Assembly: GCA_016743945.1 (NCBI GenBank)
Contig: JADGFI010000004.1
Location: forward strand, 62,001-126,000
From: Desulfobacteraceae bacterium
GTDB taxonomy: Bacteria > Desulfobacterota > Desulfobacteria > Desulfobacterales > Desulfobacteraceae
Length of the DNA: 64,000 bases
Direction of reading: 5' to 3'
Part shown: piece after piece, positions 44,748 through 54,105 of the stretch
Layout of the letters: the number at the start of each line of letters is the position of its first letter
Numbering within the stretch: position 1 is the stretch's first letter
Notes under the pieces: model-generated
What the model was told of the DNA's origin: nothing
The model's database searches: none
Seen by the model: the letters and a program-made list of their open reading frames with translations, nothing else
Made by a program: the position numbers and the translations under genes

Positions 44748-46175
44748 GTGTTAAACGCCCGTGGAATCATCGTTATCACGGTGGCCCTTGTGATTGCCCT
44801 TGTTTCGGCAACCCTGGTGTCGCGATATCTCAGGCAGTCCGTTCCCGAGGAGATCATGCTTATCACCGCAGCCACGGACATACCAGCTGGTACCTGCTTA
44901 ACCAAAAAAAACATGAAGGCGGTTAGATGGCGGAAATCGGATTCACCCCGGGGCGGTTTCAGCAATGCCGGAAAATTGGTCGGCAGGATGACCGCCGGCA
45001 ACATACACCAGGGGGAACCCATCCATGAGAACCGGCTGCTGCCTAAGGCAGGGGGTATCGATTCGGGGTATACCGGTGGAATTGCTCCGGGGATGCGCAC
45101 CATCAGCATTGAGACAGACCGTGTGTCGGGCCTGCACGGCCTGCTCAACACCGGAGACTTTGTGGATGTTTTGGCTGTCAGCTCCCTGGACAAAGAGAAA
45201 AAAACAAGGATTTCCCGTGTCATTCTTTCCCGGATCAAAGTTTTTGTTGTGAAAAAAAAAGAATCCTCCGCCAAGGCAGAGAAGTCCAAAAAAAAGCAGG
45301 GGGTCACCCTGGTTCTCAGCCCGGAGGATGCCAGGATACTTGCGGTGTCCCGGGGGGCAGAGTTGAGGCTTATTAAACGCAATCCATCCGATGACTCAAA
45401 AGAAGAAAGTGAAGGCACCGTTTATTCGGTTTCCATGGGCCCCAGAAGTATGTCCAGGTTAGCTGTCATTGAGCAGGAAAAAGAAAAAAAGTTCAATGAT
45501 CGAATGGAAAAAGGGCAACGGGCGGTTACGGTGGCTTTTAAGGATGATGATGGTATCTGTGGGTTTATCCGCCCGGGAAATAGTGTGGATGTGATCGCCA
45601 TCAGCACGGCAGGTGATATCTCAACGGAAGGCGATGCCCCCGGGGCCAAGGCAGAACTCCTTGCAACAACCAAGACAGCCATCATCATATTGCAAAATAT
45701 AAAAGTTTTGGCCGTTGACCAGGAAGCAGGTTCACCGGCCCAAATTGCCCAAAAAGGGGACAAAAAAGCAATGGGCGTTTCGCCCGAGGAGAAGCCTGGT
45801 TATGCCGATGCTAAAGATGGAGAAAAAAATGGGTTCGGCCCCAGAAATCTGGCAGGGCCTGAACGATTCAGCGTTATTGGAAGAATAACCCTTCTATTGT
45901 CCCCTGAAGAATCGGAAAAATTGGTGGTGGCATACAATAGTGAGCAGATTAAATTTGTCCTCAGAAACTATAATGATGAGAAAATTGTAAAGACCCATGG
46001 ACACAAATTGGTCGAATCATTCTGGGGAAAAAATGACAACCATGTGATTGAAGTTTATCGTGGCAACCAGGAGTGGGGTATGGAGTTTGACAGGGATGAC
46101 CTTGAACTCGCCACACAACAAAAAACAGATCCCGTACCGGAAAAGATACAGCCGGTTGGGAATAGAGGCATATGA
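44748..46175 (+). CDS. cpaB: CpaB/RcpC-like Tad pilus periplasmic protein, copy 1
   Basis: This 475-residue protein has an N-terminal membrane anchor (GIIVITVALVIALVSATLVS), a SAF domain (MLITAATDIPAGTCLTKKNM to EPIHENRLLP) and RcpC-type segments: GMRTISIETDRVSGLHGLLNTGDFVDVL, then a second copy AVTVAFKDDDGICGFIRPGNSVDVI. It is longer than typical CpaB (about 300 residues) because the RcpC segment occurs twice. The start is GTG 44748 after AGGAGATTTTATCT. It is thought to act with the CpaC secretin. Confidence 0.85.
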   Translation: MLNARGIIVITVALVIALVSATLVSRYLRQSVPEEIMLITAATDIPAGTCLTKKNMKAVRWRKSDSPRGGFSNAGKLVGRMTAGNIHQGEPIHENRLLPKAGGIDSGYTGGIAPGMRTISIETDRVSGLHGLLNTGDFVDVLAVSSLDKEKKTRISRVILSRIKVFVVKKKESSAKAEKSKKKQGVTLVLSPEDARILAVSRGAELRLIKRNPSDDSKEESEGTVYSVSMGPRSMSRLAVIEQEKEKKFNDRMEKGQRAVTVAFKDDDGICGFIRPGNSVDVIAISTAGDISTEGDAPGAKAELLATTKTAIIILQNIKVLAVDQEAGSPAQIAQKGDKKAMGVSPEEKPGYADAKDGEKNGFGPRNLAGPERFSVIGRITLLLSPEESEKLVVAYNSEQIKFVLRNYNDEKIVKTHGHKLVESFWGKNDNHVIEVYRGNQEWGMEFDRDDLELATQQKTDPVPEKIQPVGNRGI

Positions 46176-46210
46176 CCAATGGGAATCCATAACCTAAGGA
46201 GATTTTGTTC

Positions 46211-47587
46211 GTGATAAAAACCCGAGGAATATTATTACTTGTGGCAGCCCTGGCCGTGGCCTTTTTTGTTGCCAACTTGATTTCAAGCTATTTAAAAGAC
46301 ACAACTCCGGCCCATGGCATGGTTCTTGTGGCAGCCGGTCCCATATCTGCGGGGGACATCCTGACCCAGCAGAATTTAAAGAGGGTCAAATGGCCCTCGT
46401 CGGATATTCCCCCGGGATCTTTTCATGACCTCCAAAAGGTTCTGGGACGGACTGCAGCAGCAGGCATAAACAGCGGGGAACCCATTAATGAAAAACGCCT
46501 GGTGCCCGGGGGGGGATTTTCAGACAAATCGCTTAACAGCAGGATTGATCCTGGCATGCGGGTTATCAGCATTGAACTGGACCGAATTTCCGGTATTCCC
46601 GGGTCCCTTGCAACAGGAGATATGGTGGATGTGCTTGCTGCAAGCGCCCTTGATAAAAACCAATCCGCATGGATTTCGCGCATTATTCTTTCAAGGGTCA
46701 GGGTATTGGCCCTGGGCAATGGAAATCAATCCGTAAAGACAAGAAAGAAATCAAAAAAGGAAAGGGTCACCCTGCTTTTGACGGTGGCAAAAGCAAGGAT
46801 TCTGACTGCCTCGGAAGGGGCCGTATTAAAACTTATCAAGCGAAATCCCTCTGATGAGGATAAAAAAGAAGACGGCGTAACTGTTTTTTCAAATTCCCTG
46901 GGGCCCAAAACCATATCCCAGATAAATGAGATGGTCAAAAAAAGGGATGATCGCATGCAAAAAGGCATTGATCCCGGGATGAGGGCCGTTACCATACGGG
47001 TGAACGATGAGGATGGTATCTGTGGGTTTCTTCGGCCGGGTAACCGGGTGGATGTCATGGGTACCAACGGCTTTATCCAGGCCGCAATCCATGGCAAGCG
47101 CGAGGCGGGAACCAAGGCGACGGTAACCGACAAATGGCAGGCATCTAAAATTTTGATGCAGAATGTTAAAATTTTGTTTATTGAAGAGGATGTTGCCATC
47201 ACGGGAAACACCTCTCCACAAAAAGCCGATTCATCCAGGCCCCAGCAAGCACCATCATTGGAACCGCAACCCGGGGCCTGGGTACCTTCCTGGCCCACAA
47301 AGAGAGTCACTGTGCTGGTATCCCCCCAAGATGCTGAAAGGCTGACGGTGATTGCCACCACCTCGGACAAGATTAAACTCATCCTCAGAAAGGCCGGGGA
47401 TTGTGAAATAGTCGATACAAAAGGGGAAAAGAGCAATGAGATTTTTTCCAAGGAGAAAGAGGACTTCTATGACATTGCCATTTTCGGGCGGGGAACCGCC
47501 AGGGGAAAAAAACGATTTGACCGGAAAAAATTAGAAGAAGAAGATTCATTGAATTTACAAGACCTGGGAAAGGAAAGTGAAATATGA
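46211..47587 (+). CDS. cpaB: CpaB/RcpC-like Tad pilus periplasmic protein, copy 2
   Basis: This 458-residue paralogue of the preceding gene product has the same layout: anchor (GILLLVAALAVAFFVANLIS), SAF domain (MVLVAAGPISAGDILTQQNL) and two RcpC segments (GMRVISIELDRISGIPGSLATGDMVDVL; GMRAVTIRVNDEDGICGFLRPGN). The start region AGGAGATTTTGTTC-GTG copies that of copy 1, so GTG 46211 is preferred over TTG 46205. Tandem duplication is clear, but the sequences have diverged considerably. Confidence 0.85.
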   Translation: MIKTRGILLLVAALAVAFFVANLISSYLKDTTPAHGMVLVAAGPISAGDILTQQNLKRVKWPSSDIPPGSFHDLQKVLGRTAAAGINSGEPINEKRLVPGGGFSDKSLNSRIDPGMRVISIELDRISGIPGSLATGDMVDVLAASALDKNQSAWISRIILSRVRVLALGNGNQSVKTRKKSKKERVTLLLTVAKARILTASEGAVLKLIKRNPSDEDKKEDGVTVFSNSLGPKTISQINEMVKKRDDRMQKGIDPGMRAVTIRVNDEDGICGFLRPGNRVDVMGTNGFIQAAIHGKREAGTKATVTDKWQASKILMQNVKILFIEEDVAITGNTSPQKADSSRPQQAPSLEPQPGAWVPSWPTKRVTVLVSPQDAERLTVIATTSDKIKLILRKAGDCEIVDTKGEKSNEIFSKEKEDFYDIAIFGRGTARGKKRFDRKKLEEEDSLNLQDLGKESEI

Positions 47588-47618
47588 GTCCAGATTCCGG
47601 GCAACAGGAGTTAAATGC

Positions 47619-48047
47619 ATGAATAATCATAAACACTATAAATCGATTGTAGTTTTGGCGGGAATTTTTTTGATTCTATTGCTCTGGGGAGACCTGGCTT
47701 TTGCAAGATCAAATGCTGAAAACTTTCCCACCCAAAAAATTTGTATTCCAATGTATCATTCCCGGCCTTTTTTTGTAAAAAAAACTGGACCGGAAACCAG
47801 TCCAATTAAAAAGATTTCCGTAAACGAGCCTGCAATTGCAGAGGTTAAAATCATCACGCCCTATGAGCTGATTATTGACGGCAGGTATATAGGGTCAACC
47901 ATGTGTATTATCTGGTATGAAGACAATTCGGTTGATTTTCTGGAATTGAGGGTAACCGGACCACGCCCCTCTCCCATGTATGAGGTAGAGGTTATCAAGG
48001 GAATTCACAGCTGCCCGGAAGATTCTGTAATAAATTGGGAGTGGTAA
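47619..48047 (+). CDS. Stand-alone pilus/secretin N-terminal domain protein
   Basis: This 142-residue exported protein has a signal peptide (residues about 8-30, VVLAGIFLILLLWGDLAFA). Its mature part resembles the first domain of the downstream CpaC secretin: KKISVNEPAIAEVKIITPYE and IIWYEDNSVDFLELRV match CpaC VARVVVGDPKIADVRALDQR and ILWHRDNTSQVCHITV. It has no secretin barrel. AGGAG precedes ATG 47619. It may be an accessory ring or plug of the Tad secretin. It ends 2 bp before the chosen CpaC start. Confidence 0.72.
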   Translation: MNNHKHYKSIVVLAGIFLILLLWGDLAFARSNAENFPTQKICIPMYHSRPFFVKKTGPETSPIKKISVNEPAIAEVKIITPYELIIDGRYIGSTMCIIWYEDNSVDFLELRVTGPRPSPMYEVEVIKGIHSCPEDSVINWEW

Positions 48048-48049
48048 AG

Positions 48050-49531
48050 TTGAAAATATTTACAATGATGGTTGAAAATAAAGTTATCGCAAAAATATTA
48101 AAACAAACCGGCGTGCTGGCGGGATTGTGGCTGTTGATTTTAAACTGTGGCCTTTGCCATGCCATGGACGAATATTCAATGGGGCCGGAACAACTCCGTG
48201 ATGCCAAAAGACTGGAATTAACACTGGGGATGTCATTTGTTTTTGAATCCTATGAGAATGTGGCAAGGGTGGTTGTGGGAGACCCGAAAATTGCAGATGT
48301 TCGCGCTCTGGACCAGAGAAAAATTTTAATCAATGCCCTGGGAGTGGGCACGACAAACCTCATCCTATGGCACCGGGATAACACCAGTCAAGTATGCCAT
48401 ATCACGGTCAAATTCGATATTTCTGAAATCAAAAAAAAATTAAAGGAACTGGTTCCTGAAGCCAAGGTGGAGTTGTCCACCTCATTTGGCATGATTCTGG
48501 TGAGCGGAAGTATCGATGATTCCGGAACCATGGCCAGAATAATGAATGTGATCCAGGCATTTGCCTCTAAAAGACGCATAAAAAATTTAATGACACTCAA
48601 TGGATCCCAGCAGGTGCAATTGGAAGCAAAAATTGTGGAGGTCTCCAAATCGGCCATGAAACGCTATGGCCTTGGGTTCTTATTTACGGGACAGATAAAC
48701 GGCCGTGGGGTGAACATGGGGTTGCTGCCCCCGGGTGTGGTGCGTTCGGATTCCGACAGCGGCGACAGCAGTATAAGTACCAGTGGGACGAGCAGTTTAG
48801 ATTCCATTTTCCAGCTGTCAAGCCCTTTTGCCAATGCATTTCAGCTGGGTTTTAACCTGGTGGATGACGACATCGCGGGTATTTTAAGTTTCCTAAAGGG
48901 GCAGCGGCTGGCAAGGACCATGGCACGTCCGACCCTGGTGGCCATGAGCGGCCAGGAGGCAAGTTTTCATGTGGGGGGATCATTCCCGGTTCCCACCGAG
49001 GGACGCGATGGCATCGGTTTTAATAATCAGGAATACGGGGTTGAACTTGAGTTTGTTCCCACGGTTGTGGGCAAAGAAACCATACATTTGAAAGTGAAAA
49101 CCAGTGTCAGTGCCATTGACTATTCCACCTCCATCACCTCAGCCGGTTCCACCGTTCCGGGAATAACAAAAAGGGAAGCCAGCAGCACCCTTGTTCTTAA
49201 GGATGGCCAGACCTTTGCCATCGCAGGACTTCTCAAGGAAAGTATCAATTCCATTGTAAACAAAGTTCCGTTGCTGGGAGATATCCCCTATGTTGGCGCG
49301 GCATTTCGGAGCAAGGAATATGTCAAGGAAGAGACCGAATTGATTATTATGGTAACTCCCCGGCTGGTAACCGCTATGAACTCAGATGAGGTTCCCCCTA
49401 TGCCCGGCGCAATGGAAGAGTTTAATCAGAATGATCTGGAATTCTTTTTTCTGGGCAGTATATGGAAAGACAAGACGTTAAATTCAGAAAATATTCCTCA
49501 GTTCTCCGGCCCTGTGGGCTTTGAAAATTAA
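48050..49531 (+). CDS. cpaC: Tad outer-membrane secretin CpaC/RcpA
   Basis: This 493-residue protein has a signal peptide (GLWLLILNCGLCHA), an N-terminal pilus-assembly domain (FESYENVARVVVGDPKIADV), a BON-like domain (residues about 130-190) and the C-terminal secretin barrel: ARPTLVAMSGQEASFHVGG, VPGITKREASSTLVLKDGQT and VPLLGDIPYVGAAFRSK ... ELIIMVTPRLV. It forms the outer-membrane channel for the Flp pilus. TTG 48050 lies 8 bases after GGGAG and is preferred; TTG 48035 and ATG 48065 are alternatives. Confidence 0.92.
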   Translation: MKIFTMMVENKVIAKILKQTGVLAGLWLLILNCGLCHAMDEYSMGPEQLRDAKRLELTLGMSFVFESYENVARVVVGDPKIADVRALDQRKILINALGVGTTNLILWHRDNTSQVCHITVKFDISEIKKKLKELVPEAKVELSTSFGMILVSGSIDDSGTMARIMNVIQAFASKRRIKNLMTLNGSQQVQLEAKIVEVSKSAMKRYGLGFLFTGQINGRGVNMGLLPPGVVRSDSDSGDSSISTSGTSSLDSIFQLSSPFANAFQLGFNLVDDDIAGILSFLKGQRLARTMARPTLVAMSGQEASFHVGGSFPVPTEGRDGIGFNNQEYGVELEFVPTVVGKETIHLKVKTSVSAIDYSTSITSAGSTVPGITKREASSTLVLKDGQTFAIAGLLKESINSIVNKVPLLGDIPYVGAAFRSKEYVKEETELIIMVTPRLVTAMNSDEVPPMPGAMEEFNQNDLEFFFLGSIWKDKTLNSENIPQFSGPVGFEN

Positions 49532-49547
49532 TATGGGAGAGGCATCA

Positions 49548-50762
49548 ATGGCAGAAAAGGCAAATGCAATAATCATAACCAAAGACGAGACATTGGCAGA
49601 AAAATTGAAAGGGGTGATTTCACCCCTGGCCGATACAAAGACCCTGGCGGAGGCAAAAGAATCCTACACTCAAATCAAAGAAGAACGCCCCCGGCTGTTG
49701 TTCCTTGATATCCGAACGAATACCGAGGCGTGTTTCGGCCTTGCCGGCCGGGTGGTAAGATTCCTGCCCGATACCCTGATTTTTATACTCACCGATGTCA
49801 AAGACCCGGATTTGATCATCCGATCCTTGAAAACGGGAGTTGCCGATTTCATGGTGCTTCCGGTGGATGATAAACATTTTCTAACCTCTGTACAGCTTGC
49901 CCTTCAAAAGGGCAGCACCCGGGAACGGGAGGGAGAGATCATTGTCCTGTCCAGTAATAAAGGCGGTCAGGGTGTAACCACCCTGTGTGTAAACCTGGCC
50001 GATCATATCCGGTCACTGACCGGCGGCAGGGTTCTCATTGTGGATTTAAAGCTGCAAACAGGCGATGTTTCATTGTTCCTCAATCTTGAAATCCAGTATA
50101 CCGTGTTCGATCTTTTAAAGGATCTGCCCAGGCTGGATGAAAATCTTTTGTTTTCTTCCCTCTCCCAGTCTCCATCCGGTGTGTATGTACTTCCCGCACC
50201 TGAAAAAATAGACCATACCACCCATGTCACCACCCAGAATATCGACCAGATGTTTCATATGTTAAAGGAACATATGGATTATATCATCGTTGATGTGGCC
50301 CATGAATTCACTGACCTTACAGCGCCTGTCATGGACCTGTCCGGGCGAATTTTGCTGGTGTCCCAGCAGACAGTTCCCGCATTGAGATCTGTCAGGGAAA
50401 CCCTGGATTTGTTTAAGGCTGTCGGCTATCAAAAGGACAAGATTGAAATTATCATCAACCGGTATGAAAAAGGGCATGAAATTGATTTCAAGGAAATAGA
50501 ACGGCTCTTTGAGCAAGATATCTTTGCAACGGTATCCAACGATTATAAGTCAATAACAGAATCCATCAACAGAGGAGATCTTTTGAGCGCAAACCATGAG
50601 AACTCTCCTGCCAATCATGACATGGCCGCTATTGCCGAATTGCTGACCGGGATTAAATCTTCAAAAGGGAATCAGGATAAGGGTGGATTCTTGAAGAAAC
50701 TTGTGGGCCGGTTTCAAAGGGCAAAACAAGCGGTAAGGGAGACCCCAGATGAAGCTTGTTGA
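49548..50762 (+). CDS. tadZ: TadZ/CpaE pilus localisation ATPase-like protein
   Basis: This 404-residue protein has an N-terminal receiver-like domain (PRLLFLDIRTN, GVADFMVLPVD) and a MinD/ParA-like domain (residues about 135-370). The Walker A region reads SSNKGGQGVTTLCVNLA, with Val where the second, catalytic Lys would stand, a loss common in CpaE/TadZ. VLIVDLKLQTGDVSLFLNL and YIIVDVAHEFTD are the following motifs. It probably positions the Tad machine at a cell site. ATG 49548 follows GGGAGAGG. Confidence 0.9.
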   Translation: MAEKANAIIITKDETLAEKLKGVISPLADTKTLAEAKESYTQIKEERPRLLFLDIRTNTEACFGLAGRVVRFLPDTLIFILTDVKDPDLIIRSLKTGVADFMVLPVDDKHFLTSVQLALQKGSTREREGEIIVLSSNKGGQGVTTLCVNLADHIRSLTGGRVLIVDLKLQTGDVSLFLNLEIQYTVFDLLKDLPRLDENLLFSSLSQSPSGVYVLPAPEKIDHTTHVTTQNIDQMFHMLKEHMDYIIVDVAHEFTDLTAPVMDLSGRILLVSQQTVPALRSVRETLDLFKAVGYQKDKIEIIINRYEKGHEIDFKEIERLFEQDIFATVSNDYKSITESINRGDLLSANHENSPANHDMAAIAELLTGIKSSKGNQDKGGFLKKLVGRFQRAKQAVRETPDEAC

Positions 50763-52107
50763 AAAACTCGGAATGACCCGGTCAACCCCTGAATTGTATG
50801 AAAAAATTGCCCCCGGCCCAGGGTTGGATATCCATGCCTTCCATAATATCAAGTCTCTGGTTCACACCCGGCTGGTTGACCTTCTTGATTTCAGCGCCAT
50901 TGAAGATGTTCCTGACGCAACCCTCAGGGAGTGGATACGGGATGTGACACGGGATGTCTCCTCCAGTGAAAAAATACCACTCAACCGCAAGGAACAGGAT
51001 GTCCTTATCTCAGATGTTGTGGACGAAATCCTTGGTTTAGGCCCCATTGAACCGCTGATCAAGGACAACACGATCCAGGACATTCTGGTGAATAATTTTA
51101 AAAATATTTATGTGGAAAAGAGTGGGGTTTTGTATCTGACCCCCATCCAGTTTCGGGACAATGCGCATTTAATGCAGATCATTGACAGAATCGTTTCCAG
51201 CGTGGGCAGGAGAATTGATGAATCCTCTCCCATGGTGGATGCAAGGTTGTCCGACGGATCACGGGTCAATGCAATTATTCCCCCCCTCGCCATTGACGGC
51301 CCCATGCTTTCCATACGAAAATTTGGTTACACTCCCCTTACCCTTGAGGATCTAATTTCAAAAAATTGTATTGTACCGCAAATTGTTGAGTTTCTTTCCG
51401 CTGCCATAAAGTCCAAACTCAATATTCTTTTATCCGGGGGAACGGGAAGCGGGAAAACCACTCTTTTAAATGTGCTTTCCGCCTTTATTCCTAAAGCGGA
51501 AAGAATTGTTACCATTGAAGACAGTGCCGAGCTGCAGCTCCAGCAACCCCATGTTGTCCGGCTGGAATCAAGACCTGCAAACATGGAAGGGAAAGGAGAA
51601 GTCTCTCTTAGAGACCTTGTTAAGAACAGCCTGAGGATGCGGCCGGACCGGGTGATCATCGGGGAGGTGCGTGGGGCGGAAGCCATGGACATGCTCCAGG
51701 CAATGAACACAGGGCATCCTGGATCCATCAGTACGATCCATGCCAATTCCGCAAGGGATGCACTTTCCCGGTTGGAAGTAATGGTTAGCATGGGCGCCAT
51801 GACCATTTCGGAAACAGCTCTGCGAGCCCTTACGGCCAGCGCCATCAATATCGTCGTTCATCTGGCACGCCTGCCCGACGGCCAGAGAAAATTTATCTCT
51901 CTTTCCGAAATCACCGGAATGGAGGGAGGGATCATCACCATTCAGGATCTATTTGTCTTTGATCAGGAAGGGCTGGACGCGTCGGGCAATGTTTTTGGCA
52001 GTTTTAAAGCCACGGGTATTCCTTCCGTATTTTCAGAGCACATAAACCGATCCGGAATCAAGTTAAACCGGGATATCTTCAATTTTAACCGTGGCATTGG
52101 AAAATAA
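50749..52107 (+). CDS. tadA: Tad secretion ATPase TadA/CpaF
   Basis: This 452-residue hexameric ATPase powers pilus extension and retraction. Walker A ILLSGGTGSGKTTLLN is near residue 228, ERIVTIEDSAELQL provides the Asp box, RMRPDRVIIGEVRGAEAMDMLQ is Walker B with the His-box region GHPGSISTIHANSARDAL after it. The N-terminal domain (LGLGPIEPLIKDNTIQDILV) is typical of CpaF. It overlaps tadZ by 14 bp. Confidence 0.96.
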   Translation: MKLVEKLGMTRSTPELYEKIAPGPGLDIHAFHNIKSLVHTRLVDLLDFSAIEDVPDATLREWIRDVTRDVSSSEKIPLNRKEQDVLISDVVDEILGLGPIEPLIKDNTIQDILVNNFKNIYVEKSGVLYLTPIQFRDNAHLMQIIDRIVSSVGRRIDESSPMVDARLSDGSRVNAIIPPLAIDGPMLSIRKFGYTPLTLEDLISKNCIVPQIVEFLSAAIKSKLNILLSGGTGSGKTTLLNVLSAFIPKAERIVTIEDSAELQLQQPHVVRLESRPANMEGKGEVSLRDLVKNSLRMRPDRVIIGEVRGAEAMDMLQAMNTGHPGSISTIHANSARDALSRLEVMVSMGAMTISETALRALTASAINIVVHLARLPDGQRKFISLSEITGMEGGIITIQDLFVFDQEGLDASGNVFGSFKATGIPSVFSEHINRSGIKLNRDIFNFNRGIGK

Positions 52108-52170
52108 GATCATGTTTTTACCTTGGCAATATTTTTTCACCCCCATGAAGACAAAAGGATTCTTTTAACT

Positions 52171-53127
52171 ATGGCTCAGACAATTCCCATTCTTGTATTT
52201 TTCTTTGTGGTATTGGTCTGTGTCGGCGGGTATTTTTTTTATCAGGATCACAAGGCCATTAAAAAAGAAGTCCTCATGAAACGGGTCACGACAAAGATCA
52301 GCCTGAAAGAAACCCGGCGGCTGGACCTGAGGCGCAAACGTGAGAAAAGCCGTATGGAAAGAGTGTTTGCAGGCGTCATAGACACTCCCCAGCTTGCAGA
52401 TCTTCTCTCCCAGAGCGGTATTAACCGTTCCCTTGACAGTTTTTTATTCATGTCAATCGGGTCGGCCGCCCTGTTTTCTCTTCTGGCAATCCTATTGTTC
52501 AGGACATTTTTGCCTTTTTTGTCCATGGCGGGGGCAGGCTTTTTTCTTCCCATGCTTTTTTTGATGTATAAAAAAAAGCAACGGGATGGGGCGCTGGTGA
52601 AACAGCTTCCCGACGCCCTGGAATTTATGGCCCGGGCATTGAGGTCGGGACAATCTCTGGACAAAGCACTATATGGTGTGAGCACAAGTTTTGCAGATCC
52701 GGTGGGCGGGGAAATCAAGATTATCTATGAGGAAATTTCCATGGGCCTTGCCTTTGCCGATGCCCTGAAAAATTTTAAGATTCGTTTTCCCAAATTGCCG
52801 GAAGTCAGGTTCCTTTGCACCTGCTTTATCATACAAAAGGAGACCGGCGGGAATCTGACGGATGTTCTGGACGGCCTGAGTCATACCATACGCCAGCGGT
52901 TCAAACTGGCCCGCCAGGTTAAGGCGGCCACCGCCGAGGCCAGATTGTCCATCCTGTTTCTCGGGTTTGCTCCCTTTGGCTTTGGATCTGCGGTTTACAT
53001 GATGAAACCGGCTTATGTTTCCGTACTTTTTAATGAGCCTTCCGGTCAAAAACTTCTATTTTTGGCCCTGGCGCTTAATGTCACAGGGTTTCTTGTGATG
53101 AAAATTTTATCAAAGGTGGAAGTATAA
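52171..53127 (+). CDS. tadB: Tad inner-membrane platform protein TadB
   Basis: This 318-residue membrane protein has helices near the N-terminus, at about residues 85-135 and at the C-terminus. The T2SSF domain shows QLPDALEFMARALRSGQSLDKAL and CTCFIIQKETGGNLTDVLDGLS. With TadC it forms the platform on which TadA acts. The frame is open from TTG 52123, but ATG 52171 after AAAGGAT gives a normal TadB N-terminus. Confidence 0.92.
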   Translation: MAQTIPILVFFFVVLVCVGGYFFYQDHKAIKKEVLMKRVTTKISLKETRRLDLRRKREKSRMERVFAGVIDTPQLADLLSQSGINRSLDSFLFMSIGSAALFSLLAILLFRTFLPFLSMAGAGFFLPMLFLMYKKKQRDGALVKQLPDALEFMARALRSGQSLDKALYGVSTSFADPVGGEIKIIYEEISMGLAFADALKNFKIRFPKLPEVRFLCTCFIIQKETGGNLTDVLDGLSHTIRQRFKLARQVKAATAEARLSILFLGFAPFGFGSAVYMMKPAYVSVLFNEPSGQKLLFLALALNVTGFLVMKILSKVEV

Positions 53128-53131
53128 AAAA

Positions 53132-54037
53132 ATGCAAACCCTCCTTCCCAAACTCATATTTCTGGCAATATTTATAGTCGTGATGCTCATTTTTATCTTT
53201 CACGAGAAAAAAAATAATTCCAAATGGATCCGGGAGAGATTTCACCCTTCAATTGTAAAACAGGGTGAAAAAAAAGAGATTGCCTGGTGGCAGAAGCTGC
53301 TGGTGGATCTGGGAAACCGAACGGCACCCACAAATCAAACGGCAAAAATGCAGGCAAAAAAACAATTGTCATATGCGGGGTACAGGTCCGGGTTTGCATT
53401 GGAAATTTATTTTGGAATCCGGGCAGTGCTTCCCCTGGGTGCAGCTTTTATTTGTATTTTATACCTCATCTTGAAGGGTAATATTGATTTGCGTCTGCTG
53501 TATCTGTCTTTTTTAGTCATTGTTTCAGGGTATTATCTGCCCCTGATAATCCTGAAATCAAAAATCAAAACCCGGAAAAGTGAAATATTTAAAGAGTTGC
53601 CCAATACACTGGATCTATTGGTTCTTTGCAGTGAGGCAGGCCTGGGCTTTGAAATGGCATTGATGCGGGTCAGCAAAGAACTAAAGGATGTGGCGCCCAT
53701 TTTAAGCAAGGAGTTTACCCAGTATTTTTTTGAGACCCGGGGAGGCGTTGCGAGAAATGAAGCATTGGAAAATATGAAAAAAAGAAATGATTCGCCCGGA
53801 CTCGGGGCTGTTGTTGATGTTGCGTTACAGTCCATGCGGTTCGGAACCAATATTGCTTCGGCATTGCGGGTTCATTCTGAATTCATGAGAACCGAGCGGT
53901 TTCAGATCGCCGAGGAAAAGGGGGCTAAAATAGCCGTAAAACTGACACTTCCCCTTGTTTTCCTCGTTCTTCCGGCCCTGTTGATCATTGTTCTGGGGCC
54001 GGCTATTTTACAATTATTAGAATACTTTGCCGCCTAG
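53132..54037 (+). CDS. tadC: Tad inner-membrane platform protein TadC
   Basis: This 301-residue membrane protein has a T2SSF domain: ELPNTLDLLVLCSEAGLGFEMAL and DVALQSMRFGTNIASALRVHSE. It ends with a hydrophobic helix (LTLPLVFLVLPALLIIVLG), the usual TadC C-terminus. It begins 4 bp after tadB. Confidence 0.92.
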   Translation: MQTLLPKLIFLAIFIVVMLIFIFHEKKNNSKWIRERFHPSIVKQGEKKEIAWWQKLLVDLGNRTAPTNQTAKMQAKKQLSYAGYRSGFALEIYFGIRAVLPLGAAFICILYLILKGNIDLRLLYLSFLVIVSGYYLPLIILKSKIKTRKSEIFKELPNTLDLLVLCSEAGLGFEMALMRVSKELKDVAPILSKEFTQYFFETRGGVARNEALENMKKRNDSPGLGAVVDVALQSMRFGTNIASALRVHSEFMRTERFQIAEEKGAKIAVKLTLPLVFLVLPALLIIVLGPAILQLLEYFAA

Positions 54038-54105
54038 ATTATAGGGAGATATCATACCTGAATGAACAAATTGGCGGATTGTACTATTTGAGAGAGGTTT
54101 TTAAA

